Shown here: positions 9,341-18,434 of the stretch, piece by piece | How positions within the stretch are numbered: position 1 is the first letter of the stretch | Layout: each line of letters starts with the position of its first letter | Source: Flexifilum sp963727545 | GTDB taxonomy: Bacteria > Chloroflexota > Anaerolineae > Aggregatilineales > Phototrophicaceae | Direction: 5' to 3' | Assembly: GCA_963727545.1 (NCBI GenBank) | Contig: CAVSGS010000014.1 | Coordinates: 124,001 to 188,000, forward strand | DNA length: 64,000 bases | The notes under the pieces: model-generated | The model's input: the letters and a program-made list of their open reading frames with translations, nothing else | What the model was told of the DNA's origin: nothing | Databases searched by the model: none | Program-made: the position numbers and the translations under genes

Positions 9341-10090
9341 TCAATCCCTCCGGTTCACGACGATCTGTTGAATGCTCCAGCCCAATAGTGCGAGATCGAA
9401 GATTTGATCGGCGCGCAGACCGAGCAGAATCGGAACTGAGTCTCCCCGATAAAACCCTATGCCTAACATCCCGATGCTGAATAGCGCCAACAGAATCCAA
9501 AAGCGGCGATATTTCAGCCCGTCATAGCGCAGCAGCACGAAACTCAGCGCCAGCAGCACCAGCGCGAGCGCCAGTCCGAACAACTGCGTGTTGTAGCGCG
9601 GCGCGATAATGCCGTACACGTCGCGCGACTCGGCGACGGCGAACGCCGGATAATGCGCCAGCGTATCGACCTCCGCACCGTAGCCGCAAACCGCCGCCGC
9701 GCAGCCCAACCAACCGGCAAAAGCCAGCAGCGGCAGCGCCGGGGCGAACGCATCGAGCAGATCGCGGACCGGCAGTTGCCGCCAGCGCGCGATCAGCGCC
9801 AAGCCGATCAACCCGCCAAGCAGCGCGCCATGCCAATCCAGCCCGCCGGAATTGAGACGCAGCGCCTCAGCAACGTGATCGGCAAAGTACGCCCAGTTGA
9901 GCAGTACATGAGCGATTCGCGCTCCGACGACTCCCCCGGCGAAGGCACCTAGCCCCACGTCGATCACGGCGCGGGCGCGATAACCGGATCGGTAGATGCC
10001 GACTCCCCCGCTGAGGATGATCCCCACCGTGAGCGCGAAACCGAAGGTTGGCACGCTGAAAAAACGAAAGGCAATGTTCGGGTCGATCAC
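9341..10090 (-). CDS. Prolipoprotein diacylglyceryl transferase-like membrane protein
   Basis: 249 residues with about seven membrane segments. GARIAHVLLNW and GGLDWHGALLGG match the positions of the conserved Lgt segments GARxxYV and GGxxxHGGxxG, including the His. It ends in a DQxFDLALL-like segment typical of Lgt. The match is divergent: conserved Arg and Gly positions differ from well-studied Lgt. Attaching diacylglycerol to lipoprotein cysteines is the family role, and lipoproteins are present in the window. GTG start with GGAGGGG upstream. Confidence 0.7.
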   Translation of the reverse strand: MIDPNIAFRFFSVPTFGFALTVGIILSGGVGIYRSGYRARAVIDVGLGAFAGGVVGARIAHVLLNWAYFADHVAEALRLNSGGLDWHGALLGGLIGLALIARWRQLPVRDLLDAFAPALPLLAFAGWLGCAAAVCGYGAEVDTLAHYPAFAVAESRDVYGIIAPRYNTQLFGLALALVLLALSFVLLRYDGLKYRRFWILLALFSIGMLGIGFYRGDSVPILLGLRADQIFDLALLGWSIQQIVVNRRD

Positions 10091-10232
10091 AGCCCCTCCA
10101 CCGATTTAGTGTATTTTAGACACAAAGCAGCGAAAAACAAGGTTCTCCGGTAATATCTTTCGCAATCCAACACCGTGAACTATCAGAACGCTGTTAGAAC
10201 GGGCTGCCGCCCCCCAATTATGCGGGCTGTGA

Positions 10233-10262
10233 TTAAGGAAACCCATGTCAGCGTGTTATAAT
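10233..10262 (+). promoter_or_regulatory. Possible promoter of the SPFH gene
   Basis: A perfect TATAAT at 10257-10262 lies 40 bases before the SPFH start; the -35 candidate TTAAGG (18-base spacing) is weak. Confidence 0.35.
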
Positions 10263-10302
10263 GACTGTGCTCGTTTTCGCGCTTTAAAGACTGGAGAATT
10301 TC

Positions 10303-11412
10303 ATGGGTGTTAGTTCCATTTTAGGCGCTCTTTCTCTCATCGGGTTTTTGCTGTTCCTCGGTGGGATCGCGCTGGTCGTGCTCGCAGCATCACAGGGGCG
10401 TCCGGTTCGCAACGGCATTCTGCTGGCAGCGGTCGGCATCGTCCTCGGTGTCGTCTTCAGCGTCGTTAGCCAAGGTATTTTAATCGTCCAGCCGGATCAA
10501 GTGGCAGTGGTCTTCAACACCCTCAACGGTGACCTCGAAACGCCGCGCCGTTCCGGCACCAGCATCGTCATCCCGGTGGTACAGCAGGTCACCATTTACC
10601 CGATTCAGCAGCAGCAGTACACCATGTCGGACACGACCGCTGAAGGATCGGTTGTCGGTCAAGATGCGGTCGCCGCTCGAACCATCGACGGGCAGGAAGT
10701 GCGCTTGGATGTCAGTGTTCTCTACGGCATCAACCCGGAGCAGGCAAACGTCGTTCATCAGCGCTGGCAAATGCGCTACGAAAGCGACTTCATTCGTCCG
10801 ACGACACGCAGCATTATCCGCGATGTAGTCTCACGCTATCGGGCTGCCGACATTTACGGTGAGAAGCGAACCGAACTCGAAGATGCGATCACGGCGCAGT
10901 TGAGCGCCCAGATGGAGAGCCAAGGACTCACGCTGATGAGTGTCCTCGTGCGCGACATCACCTTCTCGGATCAGTTCTCGGCATCGATTGAGCAGGCGCA
11001 GATCGCCCAGCAAGAAGCGCAGCGTGCCAATCTGGTCGTGCAGCAGAAAGAATACGAAGCCGATCAGGTCCGTGCTGAAGCCGAAGGTCAGCGTGACGCC
11101 GCGATCACCCGTGCCCAAGGTCAAGCGCAAGCGACCATCCTGCAAGCACAGGCGCAAGCCGAAGCCCTGCGACTGGTCAGCGAGCAGATCGCCGCGAACC
11201 CGATGCTAATCCAGTACCAGTACATCCAATCGCTGGCGGACAACATCAAGCTGGCGCTGGTGCCGTCGAATAGTCCCTTCTTGTTCGACTTCAACAGCAT
11301 CGCCGGTGATTCGAGCTTCGTCGCGCCAGCCGTCCCGCAGGCGACCGAATTAGCGCTGCCGCCCGACCTCTTCTCGACCACGCCGACGCCAACGCCGAGC
11401 GCAGGCAACTAA
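10303..11412 (+). CDS. SPFH/band-7 (prohibitin-like) membrane protein
   Basis: 369 residues. Two hydrophobic segments (about 8-30 and 36-58) precede an SPFH domain (about 60-240) beginning ILIVQPDQVAVVFN. A long Gln/Ala-rich coiled coil follows (about 225-290), then a Pro/Thr-rich tail. Band-7 proteins assemble into large membrane-bound rings and protect or organise membrane proteases and lipid domains. No NfeD-like or FtsH gene is adjacent. GGAGA lies upstream of the ATG. It converges on the GAP1-like gene, with a family-A palindrome between them. Confidence 0.9.
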   Translation: MGVSSILGALSLIGFLLFLGGIALVVLAASQGRPVRNGILLAAVGIVLGVVFSVVSQGILIVQPDQVAVVFNTLNGDLETPRRSGTSIVIPVVQQVTIYPIQQQQYTMSDTTAEGSVVGQDAVAARTIDGQEVRLDVSVLYGINPEQANVVHQRWQMRYESDFIRPTTRSIIRDVVSRYRAADIYGEKRTELEDAITAQLSAQMESQGLTLMSVLVRDITFSDQFSASIEQAQIAQQEAQRANLVVQQKEYEADQVRAEAEGQRDAAITRAQGQAQATILQAQAQAEALRLVSEQIAANPMLIQYQYIQSLADNIKLALVPSNSPFLFDFNSIAGDSSFVAPAVPQATELALPPDLFSTTPTPTPSAGN

Positions 11413-11437
11413 GCTCCTCGCTTTAAGCAGATCATAT

Positions 11438-11463
11438 CGGGGCGCACAGCCGTGCGCCCCTAC
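11438..11463. repeat. Family-A palindrome, copy 4
   Basis: 26 bases, GGGGC-GCACAGCCGTGC-GCCCCTAC; the left arm has lost GTA. Located between convergent gene ends. Confidence 0.85.
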
Positions 11464-11488
11464 GTTTTAGTCAGCTTTGGGGAAAATA

Positions 11489-14230
11489 CTATTCTTCGTC
11501 TTCGGCGGGTTTTTCCTGCGTGCCGCTGAGGTAGCCCGACATCCACTTGAGCGCATCGACAGCGCTGTGCGGCTGCTGCTCGCCGGTCATCAACTGGCGA
11601 TCCACGTCGTCGCCGCGCCGCATGAGCGTCGCCTTGCTGCGATTATCCGCCATCTCGGTGACGATCTGCGCCAATTCCTTGAAGTTGTTCGCCAAAATCT
11701 TGAGTTCGTGCGGGGAAAGCGCCTCGCTGCGCGCGTCCAACTCAAAGCGAATGGTGGGCGGGTCGAAGCTGACGGCGCGTTTCGACGATGGATCGAAGGA
11801 TTCGACCAAGCCTTGCAAGATCGCGTAGGCGGTGCCGACGTCCTCGGCGAACTGCGGCAGCGAGCGCTTGCCCAACATCCGCCGGAAAGCGATCACCGTC
11901 TGGACAATCGTCCGCAGGTCTTCGAGCGTGCGCTTGGAGTCGGCGGTGTTGTCGACCAGCGATTTGTCGAGCCGCTGCAAGCGCGCGGTCGTCTGTTCGC
12001 GGGCGAAGCCGCGCCACCACGATAGCAGCTGCACGCGCGCGGCGGCGTTCCCGGCGATCAGCGGAATGACTCGCTGCAAATCGTCGGCAAGCTGCGCCTC
12101 GTCGTCGAGCGATTCCAAGTCCGCCGTCAGCCGGCGCAAAGCGACCCGCGTCACGAGGTCTTCCTTGAGCACCGAGGCAATCGCCAACAGATGCCAGATC
12201 ACCGCCGGATCGACTTCGAGTTCCGGGTGCTGCTGAATAGCGCGGGCGAGCTGCTCCATCACCTCGATTGCCGAGTCGCGCCAGTCCCATTCCGCCAGCA
12301 AGCCGACGTAAAGATCGACCGTTGTCTGCTGAGTCAGGTCGCCGACGGCAAGCAGTTGAGCGATCAGCGCCAGCGCGTCCGAGTCGCTGCGCCCACTGTC
12401 GGTGATCGCGTCGATCAGGACAGTCAAGAAATCATCACGCCCGCTCGCTTGATGGGCGATCTGATGGGCGAGATCGTCGCGCCGGTCGCGCAGCGCGAGT
12501 TCGAGCAGCGCCGCCAGCGCCAACGTCGGCAGCCAAACCGCCGCGCCTGAACTCAGGTCGTTGAGAATCCGCTCGGCGCTGGCAGCGGAGCCATTCGCCC
12601 CGCCCGCCGCCGCGAGCGTCCAAAGCTGCTCGACCGCTTCCGGTGTAAACAGCATCGGCTGGCGGGCAGCCAGCGCTCGCGCCAGCACGACGAGGAATAC
12701 TTCGACACCGTAAGCCTGTAGAAGCTGCTGCGAGTCGCCCTCCCCTTTGCGGAGCGCGAGACCTAAGCCGTTCGGCAGCGCCGCCAGCAGCGCCTCGTCA
12801 GCCAGCAGCACTTCAAGCGCCGCCGGATCGCGCTTGACTGCCAGCAGGATCAACGCCTGCGCCAGTTCCGGTTCGGTGTGCGCGCGCTCCTGTGCCGAGA
12901 GCATACTGTTATGGACGATCTCACCCAAGCCGTAGCTGGCAGGTTCGCGGGCGATCAAGCGCAGCCAGTTGATAGCGGTTTCGGCATCACCGTCAAGGAT
13001 GGCAACCCGCAGCGACGCTAACGCCGCGAGCTGCAACCGTTCAACCCAGCGCTCGACGTCCTTTTCCACCCCATCAAGAGCGGGCGCTGCCGCGCTCAGG
13101 CGAGCGCGGAGGAAGGAGTAAACCGCATCCGGGCGGACCGTCAGGTCGCGCTGAAGCTGCGCGTAGAGTTCGCTGTCAAGCTGATCGTCTTCATCCATCA
13201 GGCGGGCGACAATCTGCGCGGCGTCGGTGTCGCGCTCATCGAGCGCGTACTTGAGCAGCCGCTTGGCATACAGTCGTTTCAGATCGCCTTCGGGCGGGAT
13301 GTCTTTCATCACCGCCTTGATCGCTTCCGGCGACACTTCCTCACCCGCGCGAATCTGGGCGTCGAGCGCGTGGCGCTCCGCCATCACAGTCAGACTGCTC
13401 TGCAAATTGCGATTGGTCAGCGCGCCGACAGCGAGCGCGTCCATTTGGTCGATCGCCTCAAGGAAAGCGGGAATGTCGCCGTTCCAGAGCTTCGTCAACC
13501 GCTGGATGTAGGGGATCAGCCCGGTTTCACCGTTCGGGAACGTCTGCGTATTCCAATTGGCGATCCAGCGTCCGGTGACGACGCTGCTCGGCGCAAAGAC
13601 AACGCGCGCTTGCGTCAGCATTTGCTCGTGACGGTTGGTCGAGAAAGTCAAATCGGGGCGAACGCGACCGGGCAGCAGCGCGATCAGCCCCTTGACCAGC
13701 GCCAGCCGCGCGTCAGTATCGGCGGCGTAGTCCTGAATCAGCAAGCCGCGCTCGTGGAGCGCCGCGCCCAACAGCTTGAGCGCTTGGGGCACGCCGCCAA
13801 CTTGAGTCAGCAGCACGTCGACCGCCGCCCGCCGCTTCGCCGGCTGCCACGCTTCCGCATGGGGCAGCTTGATCGGCGCGATCCGCGCGGCGCGCGAGTC
13901 ATCGTCCGGCGGCTGCTCGAACAGCGCCAGCAGCGGCGCCAAATTACCGGCGAGGTCGAGCAGCAGTTGGCGCGGCAGCAAAACATATTCGTAATACGGG
14001 TTTTCCGCATGATTATAGGCGCAAGCGAAGACAAAGCGCTCTTCGGGACCGGCGAACAGCCCGAACGACCGGGACTGCTCGAAGGTCGGGGCGTCCAGCG
14101 GCTTCAGCGAGGTGATCCCGCGCCACAAGGCGGAATCCTGCGGCGTCAAATGGTCACTGATGCCGAGGATCGTCATCTCACCGGATGGATCGGCGTTTCC
14201 GTAAATCATGCGCTCTAGCGTAAAAGTCAT
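11489..14230 (-). CDS. Large GAP1-like protein with helical repeats
   Basis: 913 residues. The start at 14230 is preceded by GGGAAG. Residues 1-120 (LERMIYGNAD, then FVFACAYNHAENPYYEYVLLP) resemble the N-terminal domain of GTPase-associated proteins (GAP1-N), a family placed in NTP-dependent conflict systems. This is my reading of the pattern (Tyr-Gly near the start, a short Ser/Leu segment, then a strand ending in LLP), not a search result. The rest is almost entirely helical and Leu/Ala-rich, consistent with HEAT/ARM-like repeats, and ends in an acidic tail. No GTPase gene is adjacent, so a system cannot be reconstructed. Cytoplasmic; no membrane segments. Confidence 0.6.
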   Translation of the reverse strand: MTFTLERMIYGNADPSGEMTILGISDHLTPQDSALWRGITSLKPLDAPTFEQSRSFGLFAGPEERFVFACAYNHAENPYYEYVLLPRQLLLDLAGNLAPLLALFEQPPDDDSRAARIAPIKLPHAEAWQPAKRRAAVDVLLTQVGGVPQALKLLGAALHERGLLIQDYAADTDARLALVKGLIALLPGRVRPDLTFSTNRHEQMLTQARVVFAPSSVVTGRWIANWNTQTFPNGETGLIPYIQRLTKLWNGDIPAFLEAIDQMDALAVGALTNRNLQSSLTVMAERHALDAQIRAGEEVSPEAIKAVMKDIPPEGDLKRLYAKRLLKYALDERDTDAAQIVARLMDEDDQLDSELYAQLQRDLTVRPDAVYSFLRARLSAAAPALDGVEKDVERWVERLQLAALASLRVAILDGDAETAINWLRLIAREPASYGLGEIVHNSMLSAQERAHTEPELAQALILLAVKRDPAALEVLLADEALLAALPNGLGLALRKGEGDSQQLLQAYGVEVFLVVLARALAARQPMLFTPEAVEQLWTLAAAGGANGSAASAERILNDLSSGAAVWLPTLALAALLELALRDRRDDLAHQIAHQASGRDDFLTVLIDAITDSGRSDSDALALIAQLLAVGDLTQQTTVDLYVGLLAEWDWRDSAIEVMEQLARAIQQHPELEVDPAVIWHLLAIASVLKEDLVTRVALRRLTADLESLDDEAQLADDLQRVIPLIAGNAAARVQLLSWWRGFAREQTTARLQRLDKSLVDNTADSKRTLEDLRTIVQTVIAFRRMLGKRSLPQFAEDVGTAYAILQGLVESFDPSSKRAVSFDPPTIRFELDARSEALSPHELKILANNFKELAQIVTEMADNRSKATLMRRGDDVDRQLMTGEQQPHSAVDALKWMSGYLSGTQEKPAEDEE

Positions 14231-14347
14231 CAGCGCTTCCCACTTCAAAGCCGTCATTTTAGCACGGCTTGGTTCAGATCGTAAACGTTGCTCACGGATC
14301 AGCATCAGGTCTCAGCGAGTATGAGCGGTGAACAGTCGGCATGGCTG

Positions 14348-14376
14348 GTAGGGGCAGAACTGAGTTCTGCCCCTAC
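14348..14376. repeat. Family-A palindrome, copy 5
   Basis: 29 bases, core AGAACTGAGTTCT. It nearly matches the coding copy at 36816-36844. Lies between recO and the GAP1-like gene. Confidence 0.88.
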
Positions 14377-14399
14377 GCAACGGCATTCATCCTTTATTG

Positions 14400-15164
14400 T
14401 CAGGAAAACCGCAGGCGGCGGATGAAGTCGGCGCTTTGCAGGCGCCGTTCGAGAACGAAGGTGATATAGCCTTGCAGGATCCGTTCGAGGTCGTCGTGCA
14501 GCCGGGGATCGACTTGCAGCGCCTTGACGTTGGCGTAGGGACTGCGCTGGAGGTGTCGCAGCAGCTTGAGGGTCAGCAGCGGCAGCGACGCGAACGACGT
14601 GCCGCGCGCCGCGTCACGCGGGCAGACGACGCCGCCTTCGGCGTAACTGAAAAACTGATCTTCCGGCTGAATCTCCTCGTGCCCGATCACGCATTCGCTC
14701 AGTTCGGGGCGGAAGCCGACCAGATCGAGCAGGTGGAGTTCGTAATGGCGCAGCGCCAGCCGGGGATCAGCCTCCACACATAGGCGGTTGAGTGTTTCAT
14801 CAAAGAGCGTGAACAGCGGCTGTGTATCCTCGTCGCCGGACGCCGTGAAGCGATCGACCAGTTCGGCGGCGTAGCTCGCGTAAGCGCCTAATGTCAGGTC
14901 GTCACGCAGCGGCAGATAAGGCGCGGTCATCTCAGCTTGGACGACGATGCCCAAATCACGCCCACGATGGATCAACATATCGGCGCGGGTGAACAATTCG
15001 ACGTGTCCGGTCTTGGTACTGGTGAGCTTGCGCGCGCCCTTGGCGACGACTTCCAGCTTGCCGTGACGGGGCGTGAGCACCGTCAGCAGCCGATCCGCCT
15101 CGCCGAGATCGAAGCGTTTGAGGATGATCGCCGGGGTGCGAAACGAGCGTTCACGGGTGCTCAT
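14400..15164 (-). CDS. recO: DNA repair protein RecO
   Basis: 254 residues, usual length. RecO anneals ssDNA and helps RecR load RecA at gaps. The N-terminal OB-fold (PAIILKRFDLGEADRLLTVL) is followed by a helical bundle (ELVDRFTASGDEDTQPLF, LRHYELHLLDLVGFRPEL). The segment that forms a four-Cys zinc site in many RecO proteins retains only two cysteines here (SECVIGHE and VVCPRD), so zinc is probably not bound. The ATG overlaps the cdd stop by 14 bases, so the two are co-transcribed and probably coupled. Confidence 0.93.
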   Translation of the reverse strand: MSTRERSFRTPAIILKRFDLGEADRLLTVLTPRHGKLEVVAKGARKLTSTKTGHVELFTRADMLIHRGRDLGIVVQAEMTAPYLPLRDDLTLGAYASYAAELVDRFTASGDEDTQPLFTLFDETLNRLCVEADPRLALRHYELHLLDLVGFRPELSECVIGHEEIQPEDQFFSYAEGGVVCPRDAARGTSFASLPLLTLKLLRHLQRSPYANVKALQVDPRLHDDLERILQGYITFVLERRLQSADFIRRLRFS

Positions 15165-15558
15165 GGGGCAGCGATTCGGGACCGAAGCCGCGCGGCAGCA
15201 GGTCGGAAAGCGAGCCTTCGTAGACGACTTCGCCGGTATTGGTGGCGAGGATCACGCGCAGGTCGGGCGCGAACTCGTAGAGCATCTGGCGACAGACGCC
15301 GCAGGGCGACCCGCCGTTAGGCGTGATGATGGCAATCGCGTCGAACTGGCGCTTGCCCTCGCTGACCGCCTTGACCAGTGCCACGCGCTCGGCGCAGATG
15401 GTCGCGGGATAGGCGGCGTTCTCGATATTGCAGCCCCCGTAGACGGTGCCGTCGCTGGCGCGCAGCGCCGCCCCCACCGGATAGTGCGAGTAAGGGATAT
15501 AGGCAAAATCAGCCGCAGCAATGGCGGCTTGAATGAGGTTTTCGGATTGAACGTCCAC
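15151..15558 (-). CDS. cdd: Cytidine deaminase
   Basis: 135 residues, the normal size of the homotetrameric enzyme of pyrimidine salvage. It deaminates cytidine and deoxycytidine to uridines. Zinc ligands and catalytic Glu are intact: Cys55 and Glu57 in TICAERVAL, Cys86 and Cys89 in PCGVCRQML. The substrate segment GGCNIENAAY is present. The start is GTG at 15558, with AGGA six to seven bases upstream. The frame is open for another 57 codons, but these are repeat-derived and lack a better start. It overlaps recO. Confidence 0.95.
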   Translation of the reverse strand: MDVQSENLIQAAIAAADFAYIPYSHYPVGAALRASDGTVYGGCNIENAAYPATICAERVALVKAVSEGKRQFDAIAIITPNGGSPCGVCRQMLYEFAPDLRVILATNTGEVVYEGSLSDLLPRGFGPESLPHEHP

Positions 15559-15586
15559 AGCAATTCCTGTTACCGTAAGCCTATCT

Positions 15587-15592
15587 ATTATA
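15587..15592 (-). promoter_or_regulatory. -10 box of cdd-recO
   Basis: TATAAT on the minus strand lies about 30 bases before the GTG start of cdd, placing transcription start just ahead of the ribosome-binding site. The -35 region (near 15609-15614) is poor. Confidence 0.45.
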
Positions 15593-15632
15593 CCGCAAGG
15601 CGCGTGGAAATTAAGCAGCAAGCCAAAAGATA

Positions 15633-15788
15633 AAAGCACAACGCAAAGACGCAAAGAAACAAAGGCGCAAAGAAAAACAGTGCTTAAATCTTGAGTTGGG
15701 TGATAGAGCGGCAAAGATTGTAGGGGCACAGCGTGCTGTGCCCTACTTTGCGTCTTTCAATTGAGCTTTGCGCCTTTGCGTTAAAGCT
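15633..15788. repeat. Inverted-arm element with CGCAAAGA words
   Basis: Left arm 15633-15676 is built from ACGCAAAGACGCAAAG-type words. The right arm 15744-15788 is its imperfect inverse (TTGCGTCTTT, CTTTGCGCCTTTGCGTT). The centre holds the family-A copy at 15720-15746. Without that copy the element is about 130 bp. Confidence 0.75.
15720..15746. repeat. Family-A palindrome, copy 6
   Basis: 27 bases, core ACAGCGTGCTGT, inside the CGCAAAGA inverted-arm element. Confidence 0.85.
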
Positions 15789-15794
15789 TTTCGC

Positions 15795-16712
15795 TTACGC
15801 GATGCCCCAGAGCCGGACAGTGTTATCGCCGCTGCCGCTGGCGATCAGCGTGCCGCTGGGATGGAAAGCGATGGTCAGCACCGGTTTTTCGTGTGAGTTC
15901 AAGCTCACGATCGGCTGATCGGACGGCGACGACAGTTCCCACAGTTTGAGCGCGTTATCACGCCCGCCCGTGACCAGCAGCGAACCGTCCGGGCTGAAGG
16001 CGACCGCATCCGCGCCGCCCTCGTGAGCGACGATCACGCGCTGCACTTCCCCGGTCGCAAAGTCGATCAAGCGGACGGTACCATCCTTGCAAGCCGCAGC
16101 GAACAGGTGTCCGTCCGGACGAGCAGCGAGATCGCGCACCCATTCGTCGAGCGTGATGACCATCCGCAGCGAGCGCGTGCGCAAATCCCACAACCGGATC
16201 GTCTTGTCCCAGCCGCCGGACGCGAGCGTGTTCTCGCCGAACGCCAGCCCGGTGATCTCGTTGGAATGTCCCTCAAAGCCGAGCGTCCCGGCGCTGTCCA
16301 CCATATCGAGGATGTGGATCCGTCCGTCACCACCCGCCGACGCCAGCATTCGTCCATCAGGGCTGAAGGCGACCGCAGTAACCGCGTGAGAATGGGCGCG
16401 AACGATGGTGATCGCCTCGACACTGGTCGCCATCCACAAGCGCACGGTCGTATCGGCGCTGGCGGTGGCGATCACCTGACCGTGCGGGTCGAATGCCACG
16501 CTCTTAACGGGACCGGTGTGTCCCATCCCGACGCGCGGCGGATCCGCCACAAGGTTATCCGTCCACAACCAGAATCCGCCCCCATGCGCGAGCGCAAGCA
16601 TCGATCCTTCCGGCGACCACGCCAATTGGCTGACGATGCTGCAGCGGGTCTGGGCTAACTCTCTAAGCCGATGGGCGTTGGTGGCGCTGATGGGTTCGCT
16701 CATATCGTTCAT
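15795..16712 (-). CDS. WD40-repeat beta-propeller protein
   Basis: 305 residues. Seven WD-type blades can be counted, six with clear GH...VAFSPDG..LASGS.D.TVRLW patterns and one degenerate N-terminal blade (SQLAWSPEGSMLALAHGGG). This makes one complete propeller with no signal peptide, so a cytoplasmic protein-interaction scaffold is likely. It is not fused to a kinase or AAA domain and its immediate neighbours give no partner. GGGATAA precedes the ATG. Confidence 0.88.
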   Translation of the reverse strand: MNDMSEPISATNAHRLRELAQTRCSIVSQLAWSPEGSMLALAHGGGFWLWTDNLVADPPRVGMGHTGPVKSVAFDPHGQVIATASADTTVRLWMATSVEAITIVRAHSHAVTAVAFSPDGRMLASAGGDGRIHILDMVDSAGTLGFEGHSNEITGLAFGENTLASGGWDKTIRLWDLRTRSLRMVITLDEWVRDLAARPDGHLFAAACKDGTVRLIDFATGEVQRVIVAHEGGADAVAFSPDGSLLVTGGRDNALKLWELSSPSDQPIVSLNSHEKPVLTIAFHPSGTLIASGSGDNTVRLWGIA

Positions 16713-16781
16713 TTATCCCTGTTTAAGCCTTCTATAGTACAAGCCTGCTAAGCTACTGCCAAATCGAATTTCGAGGGCGCT

Positions 16782-17171
16782 ATGCTAAAAGAACAGACAG
16801 ACAGGTTCGTGCCGTTTCACGACCAGTATTTTCTTTGCTTGACAACCTTCGGGCACGACGGCGAGCCGGTCGCTACGCCGCTGCGGTTCGCCCAAACCGG
16901 CGACAAATTGTACGTGATGACGCTGACGACCGCCGACGTCGTCCAGCGAGTTCACGAAAATGCTCAAGTTGAGGTTGCGCCCTGCACCGCGCAAGGCGAT
17001 CTGCTGGGCGAGCCGCTCGAAGGCATGGCAATCCTCGTCTCCGCCGAGCAGCGCTCGACGGCGCGCCGCGCGCTGAACCGAAAATATGGTTGGCACCGCC
17101 ATCTGCACCAGTGGATCGATGAAGAACTGCGTCACATTCCGTTCAGTTACCTCGAAATCACACCTATGTAA
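16782..17171 (+). CDS. PPOX-class split-barrel oxidoreductase
   Basis: 129 residues, a single small split barrel. The opening (YFLCLTTFGHDGEPVATPLRF) followed by DKLYVMT and a helix with VQRVHENAQVEVAPC is typical of pyridoxamine-5'-phosphate-oxidase-like proteins that bind F420 or flavin. The length and the GHDGEPVATPL segment suit the F420-dependent Rv2061/Rv1155-like branch. Cofactor and substrate are inferred only from the family. GAGGG lies before the ATG. It is a single-gene unit. Confidence 0.8.
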   Translation: MLKEQTDRFVPFHDQYFLCLTTFGHDGEPVATPLRFAQTGDKLYVMTLTTADVVQRVHENAQVEVAPCTAQGDLLGEPLEGMAILVSAEQRSTARRALNRKYGWHRHLHQWIDEELRHIPFSYLEITPM

Positions 17172-17323
17172 GCCACCTCAGCACCAACTTTGTGCAATTT
17201 CGCCACGAATTCGTCCGATTTTTCGACCGATCTGACTTCTCATGCTTCCTGAAATAGGGTAACATCCTTTCATCGGAAGTCTATTTGGCTTTTTGACATT
17301 TCAGGAACAGGAGATAAGAAATT

Positions 17324-18394
17324 ATGTCTCGTAAGTTGTTTGCCGTGCTTAGCGCGGTCGTGCTGCTGGCAGTGATGCCGCTCGCGGTCAGCGCGCAAAA
17401 CCCCGGAATTGAGTCGGTTTGTTTGGTCACCGACGTAGGTAAAGTGAATGACGGTACGTTTAACCAGTATGCCTATGAAGGCATGATGAAAGCGGTTGAC
17501 GATTTCGGACTCGACAACACCTACATCGAGACGCAGGCGCAGACCGATTACGCCACCAACATCGACACTTGCGTCGGTGAAGGTTACGACGCCATCGTGA
17601 CCGTCGGCTTCCTGATCGCGGACGCGACGGCGGCGGCGGCGAAAGCCAACCCCGACATCTACTTCATCGGCGTTGACCAAGGCTACGCGGAAGCGCTGCC
17701 GAATCTGGTCGGCGTGCAGTTCCGTGAAGATCAGGCGGGTTTCCTCGCCGGCGCGATGGCTGCCCTCATGACCAAGAGCAACACGATTGCCGGTATCTAC
17801 GGCATCGACGTTCCGGCGGTCGTGAAATATCGCAACGGTTACGAGCAGGGCGCGAAGTACATCAACCCTGACATCAACGCCCTCGGCGTCTACATTGACA
17901 GCTTCACCGCCCCGGATCGCGGTGCGACGGCAGCCGAACAGTTCATCGGCGAAGGCGCGGACGTGATCTTCGGTGCTGGTGGTCAAACGGGTTCCGGCGG
18001 TATCGTCCGTGCGGCGCAGCTTGACACCTACGTGATCGGCGTCGACCAAGACGAATACCTGACGACCTTCGGCGACGGCGAGACCCCCGGCGCGAACTAC
18101 ATCATCACCAGCGCGATGAAGCGCGTCGATAACGGCGTCTACAACACCATCGAGACGCTGGTCAACGGCGAAGCGCTGCCCGATACCAGTGTGGTCGTCT
18201 ACTCGGCGGAAAACGGTGGCATCGGCTTTGCCCCGGCGCATGATGCCGACGTCCCGCAGGATGTGACCGACCAAGTGCAGACGATCCTCGACGGTCTGAC
18301 CGACGGCACCATCGAGACCGGCGTCGATCCCTCGACCGGCGAACTGCTCAGCGACATGATGACACCCGAAGCGACGATGGAAGCCGCCTCTTAA
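17324..18394 (+). CDS. BMP-family ABC substrate-binding protein
   Basis: 356 residues with a signal peptide (residues 1-24, cleavage after VSA). The mature part is a basic membrane protein (PnrA/Med-like) periplasmic-binding fold: VCLVTDVGKVNDGTFNQ, the FIGVDQGY segment, LVGVQFREDQAGFLAGAMAA and VIFGAGGQTGSGG. Family members capture nucleosides for an ABC importer. No permease or ATPase gene is adjacent, so it is an orphan here. There is no lipobox Cys, unlike most Gram-positive relatives. AGGAG lies nine bases before the ATG, and a strong terminator follows. Confidence 0.93.
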   Translation: MSRKLFAVLSAVVLLAVMPLAVSAQNPGIESVCLVTDVGKVNDGTFNQYAYEGMMKAVDDFGLDNTYIETQAQTDYATNIDTCVGEGYDAIVTVGFLIADATAAAAKANPDIYFIGVDQGYAEALPNLVGVQFREDQAGFLAGAMAALMTKSNTIAGIYGIDVPAVVKYRNGYEQGAKYINPDINALGVYIDSFTAPDRGATAAEQFIGEGADVIFGAGGQTGSGGIVRAAQLDTYVIGVDQDEYLTTFGDGETPGANYIITSAMKRVDNGVYNTIETLVNGEALPDTSVVVYSAENGGIGFAPAHDADVPQDVTDQVQTILDGLTDGTIETGVDPSTGELLSDMMTPEATMEAAS

Positions 18395-18434
18395 TGCGCT
18401 GCTCGCACCATCGCTAGACGAACCAAAAGCGAAG

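Noticed and set aside
15633..15676. CRISPR-like array from repeated CGCAAAG words
   Set aside because: Units are 8-10 bases with no unique spacers of constant length and no cas genes.
15559..15729. A longer N-terminus for cytidine deaminase
   Set aside because: The open frame continues upstream into repeat DNA, but the -10 box and ribosome site place the start at GTG 15558, and the enzyme then has normal length.
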